From contig DUGQ01000069.1 in assembly GCA_013331315.1 (NCBI GenBank), positions 7,503 to 19,402 of the forward strand: a stretch of DNA of 11,900 nucleotides, written 5' to 3'. The stretch comes from Thermoplasmata archaeon. Lineage in GTDB: Archaea; Thermoplasmatota; Thermoplasmata; UBA10834. Below the pieces are notes generated by a model. It made no database searches. It was not told the origin of the DNA and saw nothing but the letters and a program-made list of their open reading frames with translations. Of this stretch, positions 6,572 through 11,900 are shown piece after piece; position 1 is the first letter of the stretch, and each line of letters opens with the position of its first letter. A program made the translations under genes and the position numbers.

Positions 6572-6931
6572 TCACCTCGCTATCGTCACGAGCCTGTCCG
6601 ACTCGGACACGAATTTGAATAGGTCGTTCGTGAGGCTTCCGACCTTCACGCCCTCGATCTCCTCTCCCCGCTGGAACCCGCGAGCCGCATAACAGGTCTC
6701 GCACAGCGATATGCTAACGCCGTCTCGCGCCAGCTGCTCGAGCTCCTCGCCCACGTTGGGGAAGCGCTTTGGTGCCTGCCCTTTCTTCACCGCCGTGATG
6801 CCCTCGCCGTACCCGAACATGTTGACCTTGTAACCCTTCCTGATCGCGGCGCTGGCCAGCTTGGTCGCGACATTGGCGTCCATCGCCATCATGGATCCGG
6901 ACCTCCACAGTATCGTCATGGTCTTAGCCAT
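6572..6931 (-). CDS. tusD: TusD/DsrE-like sulfur-carrier protein
   Basis: A 119-residue DsrE-family protein. The key feature is SLCETCYAARG: C77 aligns with the active Cys78 of E. coli TusD (C-x7-G spacing kept), and C80 is an extra nearby cysteine. The ending GSLTNDLFKFVSESDRLVTI also resembles the TusD C-terminus. It should carry sulfur as a persulfide in a TusBCD-type complex. Two ATGs are in tandem (6934 and 6931). The second is chosen because GGTGA then lies 4 nt upstream, the spacing seen in the neighbouring genes. Four bases separate it from the TusC-like gene and it follows the TusB-like gene closely. The extra C80 could form a CXXC redox pair; this is inference. Confidence 0.85.
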   Translation of the reverse strand: MAKTMTILWRSGSMMAMDANVATKLASAAIRKGYKVNMFGYGEGITAVKKGQAPKRFPNVGEELEQLARDGVSISLCETCYAARGFQRGEEIEGVKVGSLTNDLFKFVSESDRLVTIAR

Positions 6932-6940
6932 CATCTCACC

Positions 6941-7243
6941 TCAGAGCGTGACCGTTCTCTCGGTCTTCTCCATTATCACGTCCACGATACCGTCGTAATC
7001 GGCCGCAGTTCCCGTCCTGAGGTCCGACTCCGAGAAGCCTCTAGCCTCGAGGTCGTCCTTCGCGACGAACACCTCAGCGCACACATCGGCCAGCCGCCCG
7101 GCCGATCTCGGGTCGAGGGCGTTGTACACCCCGTCCTCGAAAAGGATGACGCGTGCGTCGTCCTTCTCGGAGAGCCTGCGCACCATCTCGCAGAGGTCGT
7201 GCTCCTGTGGCGACTTGAGAGTCATGAAAGCGGTCTTTACCAC
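6941..7243 (-). CDS. tusB: TusB/DsrH-like sulfur-relay protein
   Basis: A 100-residue protein of the DsrH/TusB family. It shows the core ILFEDGVYNALD (TusB has LLQDGVTAAVDG), then VFVAKDDLEARGF (TusB has VYALNEDLIARGL) and a final helix near ADYDGIVDVIMEK. TusB is the third subunit of the TusBCD heterohexamer. The chosen start is a GTG at 7243, where GAGTGAT lies just upstream and overlaps the end of the DsrE2-like gene; the longer open frame upstream runs through that gene and has no family resemblance. It has two cysteines (C18, C55) not at recognised positions. With its neighbours it completes a B-D-C set, so the assignment rests on context as well as sequence. Confidence 0.83.
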   Translation of the reverse strand: MVKTAFMTLKSPQEHDLCEMVRRLSEKDDARVILFEDGVYNALDPRSAGRLADVCAEVFVAKDDLEARGFSESDLRTGTAADYDGIVDVIMEKTERTVTL

Positions 7244-7251
7244 CGTATCAC

Positions 7252-7656
7252 TCAGCCCACGAAGAACGACGCGTTCGAGTCGGCCGCTATGTTCAGGAAC
7301 GCCGACGCGCCTAGTACCTTCACTCCGTCCACGAGCTCGCTCTCCTGGATGCCCATCAGGGCCATCGAGGTGCTGCACGCGTAGAAGTTGACCCCCAGGT
7401 CCCTCGCCTGCTGCATCATCTCCTCGAATCCGGGCACCTTGAGCCGCTTCATCTTCTTCTCTATCATCCCGGTGAACAGCCTCATCATTCCCTTCAGCTT
7501 CGGCCTGGTCCCCTTCTTCAGGAGCTTGAGCCCGAAGAAGGTGTAGAACACGTGCACCTCCATGCCCATGCTCGCCGCCGTCGTGCCTATTATGAGCGGC
7601 ATCATGGCCTTGTCGAAGCTGCCCTCGCTCACGACCATCACTATCTTCTCTGCCAT
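7252..7656 (-). CDS. DsrE2-type DsrE/F-like protein
   Basis: A 134-residue protein of the DsrE2/DsrE3 group, longer than TusD. It has EGSFDKAMMPLIIGTTAASM, then VHVFYTFFGLKLL, a basic helical insert (about 50-72) and the cysteine motif FYACSTSMALMGI with C94. DsrE2/3 proteins accept sulfur from TusA and occur beside tusA in archaeal and bacterial sulfur-oxidation clusters. The ATG at 7656 follows a near-perfect Shine-Dalgarno (AGGAGGATCA). An ATG at 7683 would add nine residues but has a poor ribosome-binding site. The gene lies 43 bp after tusA and overlaps the ribosome-binding site of the TusB-like gene. Only one cysteine is present, so it should act as a one-cysteine sulfur carrier. Confidence 0.86.
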   Translation of the reverse strand: MAEKIVMVVSEGSFDKAMMPLIIGTTAASMGMEVHVFYTFFGLKLLKKGTRPKLKGMMRLFTGMIEKKMKRLKVPGFEEMMQQARDLGVNFYACSTSMALMGIQESELVDGVKVLGASAFLNIAADSNASFFVG

Positions 7657-7699
7657 CTTGTGATCCTCCTTTTCCTCGACCATTTCCCGTCGTCTATAC

Positions 7700-7933
7700 T
7701 CACTTCACCCTTATGTAGAACTTGAATACCCCGCCTTCTTCCTCAGTACCAAGGAGTTCGTGCCCTGTCCGGTTCGTCCACGCGGGCACATCGTCTTTGG
7801 ACCCCACATCGTCGGCCAGAAGCTCCAGCACCTGGCCGGAGCTGAGTTCCTTCACCTTCTTCGCGAGCTGCACTATCGGCATCGGGCACATCAGCCCCCT
7901 AGCGTCGAGAGTAGCATCCTTCTCCACGGACAT
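7700..7933 (-). CDS. tusA: TusA-family sulfur carrier
   Basis: A 77-residue TusA (SirA/YedF) protein. The signature LDARGLMCPMPIVQLAKKV contains C16 of the CPxP motif, which carries persulfide sulfur. The DDVGSKDDVPAWTNRTGHEL helix-strand part is also typical. It is the first gene of the five-gene operon and would hand sulfur to the DsrE2-like protein or to the TusBCD-type complex. The ATG at 7933 is chosen because AGGAG lies just before it. The ATG at 7963 would be almost at the predicted transcript start and would add a ten-residue tail encoded by the operator palindrome, so it is less likely. Members of the family also serve molybdenum cofactor and sulfur-oxidation pathways; the target here is unknown. 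Confidence 0.93.
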   Translation of the reverse strand: MSVEKDATLDARGLMCPMPIVQLAKKVKELSSGQVLELLADDVGSKDDVPAWTNRTGHELLGTEEEGGVFKFYIRVK

Positions 7934-7940
7934 CGCTCCT

Positions 7941-7959
7941 ACGGTATTGTCATTACCGT
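7941..7959. promoter_or_regulatory. 19-bp near-palindrome, probable operator of the sulfur-relay operon
   Basis: ACGGTATTGTCATTACCGT is symmetric except for one base pair in each half and its centre. It lies just downstream of the tusA TATA box, over the expected transcript start, where a bound protein would block transcription. The core recurs in the promoter of the divergent regulator gene (8053-8066). Confidence 0.6.
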
Positions 7960-7982
7960 GCATAGGCGATTGGACTTCGGTC

Positions 7983-7990
7983 TAATAAAC
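7983..7990 (-). promoter_or_regulatory. TATA box of the sulfur-relay operon
   Basis: The minus strand reads GTTTATTA. Transcription would start near 7960, inside or at the edge of the palindrome 7941-7959, leaving a leader of about 28 nt with AGGAG before the tusA ATG at 7933. Confidence 0.5.
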
Positions 7991-8039
7991 ATTGTCACGT
8001 AGCCGGATGGAGTGCGTCTGGCTCGAGTTTCGTCAAAAC

Positions 8040-8054
8040 GGTTAAGTATAAAAA
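8040..8054 (+). promoter_or_regulatory. Promoter of the winged-helix regulator gene
   Basis: GGTTAAGTATAAAAA combines a BRE/TATA-like stretch (TATAAAAA at 8047-8054). Its centre is about 24 bp before the ATG at 8072, which points to a leaderless transcript. Confidence 0.55.
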
Positions 8055-8066
8055 TGGCAATACCGT
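8053..8066. promoter_or_regulatory. Second copy of the operator core, in the regulator promoter
   Basis: AATGGCAATACCGT matches the minus strand of the palindrome at 7941-7959 in 13 of 14 bases (AATGACAATACCGT there). It lies between the TATA box and the start codon, as for an autorepressor. The other half-site is not conserved. Confidence 0.55.
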
Positions 8067-8071
8067 GCAAT

Positions 8072-9898
<1,827 letters not shown>

Positions 9899-9918
9899 CC
9901 CTTGCGGGGGCCTCGGTC

Positions 9919-10251
9919 CTGCGGCTGCGCTTCGAACCCCTGAAATGCGTCGCCTGCGGTATGTGCGAGATGGCCTGCGGCCTCAGGCGCGACGGCGTGC
10001 TTACCACGATGTCCTCCAGCGTCATTCTCCACACCGAGGACAAGGCCAACTACTTCGGCCTGGTCCTGAAGAGCCAGTCGCAGGGGCTGGTGCTCGCGAG
10101 GCCGGAGGGCGTGTCCGAGGGTCAGCAGCCCTCAGACTCCGGCGGTCCAGGCGCGAAACCGATCCTCCTGCGAGAGCCGTGCGACCTCTGCGACGGGGAG
10201 CCCAGGTGTTCATTGGTCTGCCCCACCGGTGCGATAGTCAGGGAGGGATGA
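9919..10251 (+). CDS. Dicluster [4Fe-4S] ferredoxin, AOR-associated type; start uncertain
   Basis: A small electron-transfer protein with two cluster motifs. The first is C-x2-C-x2-C-x3-C (KCVACGMCEMACG, 9946-9975); the second is C-x2-C-x4-C-x3-CP (PCDLCDGEPRCSLVCP, about 10177-10224). It would pass electrons to or from the AOR-like protein encoded 1 bp downstream. No ATG, GTG or TTG exists in frame between a stop at 9874 and the ATG at 9961, yet that ATG comes after two of the four first-cluster cysteines. I therefore mark the frame from a CTG at 9919 (110 aa), where LRLRFEPLKC looks like a normal ferredoxin start; CTG at 9925 is equally possible. Alternatives are a sequence error or a real 96-aa protein without an intact first cluster. 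A polar linker (about 60 residues) separates the motifs. Confidence 0.8.
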   Translation: MRLRFEPLKCVACGMCEMACGLRRDGVLTTMSSSVILHTEDKANYFGLVLKSQSQGLVLARPEGVSEGQQPSDSGGPGAKPILLREPCDLCDGEPRCSLVCPTGAIVREG

Positions 10252-10252
10252 C

Positions 10253-11449
10253 ATGGCGCTTCTGAACCTCCGATACGCGGTGGTGGACCTCGCCTCGGGC
10301 GAGGTGGAGGAGCGCGACCTCCCAGAGGGGATCCTGTCCATTGACATGTTCGATCAAGTGGATTCCATCCTTCGCGAGCACGGGAACGCCTTCGCGATAG
10401 GTTCCGGTCTTGCCACTGGGAGCTTCGTCCCCGCGGCATGCGGCGGCTTCCTGAGAGTCCTGGGGGACGCCCCGTCCCTCGAGCGGACATGCTTCCTGAC
10501 CGGCGGTATCGGACCTGAGCTGAAGTTCACTGGCTTCGACTTACTCATCATCAAGAACGCCGCCGCCGAACCAGGGTATGTCTGGGTCCGCGACGGCATC
10601 GCGGAGTTCGTGCCGTCTCCGACCCTGACCGCGAAGGACTCCTGGGAGAGGACCGACACCATCCGGGCGGATCAAGGGGACAGGAAGATACAGGTGCTCA
10701 CAGTCGGTCCATGGGGCGAAGCGGGTTCAGCTCACTCGCAGCTCGTTGCGAACTACTGGTCTGGGGAAGACCGTAGGGGCTTCGCGGCGGAGTTCGGTAG
10801 GAGGAATCTACTGGCCTTGGCCATGAGAGGCATGGGCGAGGTGGAGCTCGAAGACCCCGAGGGGCACTTCGAGACCTCGAACGAGATCCGCGCTAGGCAC
10901 CTGTCGACCCTCGGGACGAGCGGAGGCCTCGCCTCATTCTGCGAGGTCGCCGGTGGACAGGGTTTCGCGGACCTCCGACACAGGGATGTCGCGTGCTTCG
11001 GCTGCCCGTACCCCTGCAGGACCTTCTACAAGGTCGCCGAGGACCCAAAGACGATGGCTCTCGAGAGCAAGGAGCCAGGATACCTGACCTATGACACGGT
11101 CGCCGTCGAGGGGATGGCGGCTCGCGGAATGCCCGCCCGCGATACTGTCTCGATCATGATGGCCTGTGCCAGGGTCGGCGTGGATCCCCTGCATGTCGTC
11201 GACTCCGTCATGGCTGCGGGAAACGATGTGACGACGGATACGATCAGGCCCGTCCTCTCCGGACAGGTGATTTCCGAGGCCGCCGGTCCTCGTCCCGCTG
11301 GCCTGTTCGACGGATTGCTCGACGAACCGAGTATGTCGTTGTGCCTCCAGCTGGGACTCTGTCCGAGGTATTGGTCAAGGGTCGGCCTTGATGTCAGCGC
11401 TATCTCCGTGGCCGTCGAGAAGGCGTCCGGTGTCTCTCTCGACCTCTGA
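10253..11449 (+). CDS. Compact, degenerate aldehyde ferredoxin oxidoreductase (AOR) homologue
   Basis: AOR family enzymes carry a tungsten (or molybdenum) bis-pterin cofactor and a [4Fe-4S] cluster and couple aldehyde oxidation to ferredoxin. The domain 1 pattern is recognisable (LATGSFVPAACGG, GGIGPELKFTGFDLLII, VGPWGEAGS, FGRRNLLALAMRG). The cluster motif is CFGCPYPC (C248, C251, C255), with a fourth ligand probably at C370 (LGLC). At 398 aa it is far shorter than the usual 600 or so. The two family DxxGL(C/D) pterin motifs read ARVGVD (306-311) and LQLGLC (365-370), so the leading aspartate is missing in both. About 90 residues between them and much of domain 3 are absent. The frame is unbroken, so this looks like an evolved short form, not a fresh pseudogene. 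GGAGGGATGAC precedes the ATG. Cofactor binding is doubtful. Confidence 0.85.
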   Translation: MALLNLRYAVVDLASGEVEERDLPEGILSIDMFDQVDSILREHGNAFAIGSGLATGSFVPAACGGFLRVLGDAPSLERTCFLTGGIGPELKFTGFDLLIIKNAAAEPGYVWVRDGIAEFVPSPTLTAKDSWERTDTIRADQGDRKIQVLTVGPWGEAGSAHSQLVANYWSGEDRRGFAAEFGRRNLLALAMRGMGEVELEDPEGHFETSNEIRARHLSTLGTSGGLASFCEVAGGQGFADLRHRDVACFGCPYPCRTFYKVAEDPKTMALESKEPGYLTYDTVAVEGMAARGMPARDTVSIMMACARVGVDPLHVVDSVMAAGNDVTTDTIRPVLSGQVISEAAGPRPAGLFDGLLDEPSMSLCLQLGLCPRYWSRVGLDVSAISVAVEKASGVSLDL

Positions 11450-11500
11450 CGGTGTCCTCGCCGACGCTCAGGCACAGCCTCGAGATAGTAGAATCAGTCC

Positions 11501-11647
11501 CTAGTCGTGCGTGGCGCGTCGGGAACCGTCATCCGGAGTCTCGGCCTTGCCCCCGTTCTTCCCCGCGCTCTTGTCCAGCACCGGCTTCCGCGACCTCTTG
11601 CAGCACCTGCGCGCGTCCTCTTCGCCCCAGCCGATGGAATGGTCCAT
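11501..11647 (-). CDS. Putative 48-aa basic small protein
   Basis: A 48-codon frame starting MDHSIGWGEEDARRCCKRSR, with an N-terminal acidic-aromatic start, adjacent cysteines at 15-16 and a Lys/Arg/Gly-rich, probably disordered tail. I do not recognise it. It is supported by GGAGTGA just before the ATG, a TATA-like promoter at a suitable distance (11692-11704), and a strong G/C bias at third codon positions. Overlapping longer frames on both strands in this stretch lack a good ribosome-binding site. It converges on the AOR-like gene and is divergent from the P-loop gene. The basic tail could bind nucleic acid (inference only). Confidence 0.5.
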   Translation of the reverse strand: MDHSIGWGEEDARRCCKRSRKPVLDKSAGKNGGKAETPDDGSRRATHD

Positions 11648-11691
11648 TCTCACTCCATCTCCTCCCGTTAGCTCCTGCGGATTCCCCCCAG

Positions 11692-11704
11692 CATAGATAA
11701 GTCT
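11692..11704 (-). promoter_or_regulatory. Candidate promoter of the 48-aa gene
   Basis: The minus strand reads AAAGACTTATCTA, a BRE-like purine run plus TATA-like element. It would start transcription near 11671, leaving the Shine-Dalgarno in a leader of about 24 nt. It differs at one base from the candidate promoter at 4122-4135. Confidence 0.4.
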
Positions 11705-11751
11705 TTTCCGTCGAGCACGCTCCGAACCCGAATTCGCCGCTCACCCTGCAA

Positions 11752-11777
11752 AGTTATTTTGGCCCGTTCCCTTATCT
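11752..11777 (+). promoter_or_regulatory. AT-rich promoter region of the P-loop gene
   Basis: AAAGTTATTTTGG (11752-11764) and CTTATCTG (11771-11778) are the only TATA-like elements before the gene at 11787. The first is about 30 bp from the GTG and the second about 22 bp from the TTG at 11796, so either start could be leaderless. Confidence 0.3.
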
Positions 11778-11786
11778 GTCGTCAGG

Positions 11787-11900
11787 GTGTTGATCTTGAA
11801 GATACTCGTCACCACGGGAATGCCAGGCTGCGGAAAGGAGGAGTTCCTCAAGTGCTGCGTGACCAGGGGCGCCCACGTCGTGCGAATGGGCGACATGGTC
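11787..11900 (+). CDS. P-loop NTPase, UPF0200/nucleotide-kinase-like, N-terminal fragment
   Basis: Only 38 codons are in the window and the frame runs off the end. The first strand ILKILVTTGM leads into a Walker A loop GMPGCGKEEF, followed by a helix and a second strand ending VVRMGDMV. The GMPGxGK loop and the later V-x-MGD(M/V) motif are characteristic of archaeal UPF0200 proteins, which resemble adenylate and dephospho-CoA kinases; their substrate is not settled as far as I know. The usual Ser/Thr after the Walker lysine is Glu here. The start may be the GTG at 11787 or the TTG at 11796; neither has a convincing Shine-Dalgarno. A kinase of another P-loop family cannot be excluded from so short a piece. 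Confidence 0.75.
   Translation, partial: MLILKILVTTGMPGCGKEEFLKCCVTRGAHVVRMGDMV

Noticed and set aside
10122..10490. 122-codon minus-strand frame across the ferredoxin/AOR junction
   Set aside because: Arg/Pro/Gly-rich antisense of two recognisable genes.
10253..11449. AOR-like gene as a frameshifted pseudogene
   Set aside because: I looked for missing AOR parts in the other frames near 11000-11450 and saw none; the frame is continuous to its stop with normal codon bias, so an internal loss over evolution fits better.
11452..11700. 82-codon plus-strand frame after the AOR-like gene
   Set aside because: Ser/Pro/Arg-rich shadow-type composition with no ribosome-binding site; the opposite-strand 48-aa frame has better signals.
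11529..11744. 71-codon minus-strand frame overlapping the 48-aa gene
   Set aside because: Starts upstream of the likely promoter and is Gly/Arg/Glu-rich as expected for an out-of-phase reading of the 48-aa frame.

Overview
The window looks like chromosomal DNA of a high-GC archaeon, probably a euryarchaeon of the Thermoplasmatota type (moderate to low confidence at phylum level). The archaeal evidence is direct. It carries pelota, archaeosine synthase, the PyrB-PyrI aspartate carbamoyltransferase pair with a zinc-type PyrI, a methionyl-tRNA synthetase with a C-terminal tRNA-binding domain, and a Roadblock/LC7 protein. TATA boxes lie about 26 bp before apparently leaderless start codons. GC-rich third codon positions are consistent with a real coding strand throughout.

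Layout. 1-2000 (+): 3' part of metG, which overlaps a PHP-domain phosphoesterase by ATGA. 2004-2366 (-): Roadblock/LC7 protein. 2514-3551 (+): pelota. 3557-3973 (-): stand-alone CheY-like receiver. 3974-4402: mostly intergenic, with a 28-codon minigene (4228-4314, -) that has a good Shine-Dalgarno and a hairpin plus T-run behind it. 4403-6121 (-): archaeosine synthase ArcS. 6211-7933 (-): five-gene sulfur-relay operon, read 5'->3' as tusA, a DsrE2-like gene, then TusB-, TusD- and TusC-like genes. 8072-8431 (+): divergent winged-helix (TrmB-like) regulator with a CX5C motif. 8511-9898 (+): pyrB-pyrI. 9919-11449 (+): dicluster ferredoxin followed by a compact, degenerate aldehyde ferredoxin oxidoreductase (AOR) homologue. 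11501-11647 (-): 48-aa basic small protein. 11787-end (+): start of a P-loop NTPase.

How they work together. Most of the window is information processing and housekeeping: MetRS, pelota, ArcS and pyrimidine synthesis. The best candidate for an undescribed regulated system is the sulfur-relay operon with its divergent regulator. A 19-bp near-palindrome lies just downstream of the tusA TATA box, and a 13/14 match to its core lies between the TATA box and start codon of the regulator gene. This is the layout expected of a self-regulated repressor, and the cysteines of the regulator suggest a thiol or persulfide sensor. The second candidate is the ferredoxin/AOR-like pair, in which the AOR-like protein keeps the Fe-S cysteines but appears to have lost conserved pterin-site residues and about a third of the usual length. 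The Roadblock and receiver genes share an identical 10-bp leader element at the same distance from their starts, which hints at coordinated expression of two signalling proteins.
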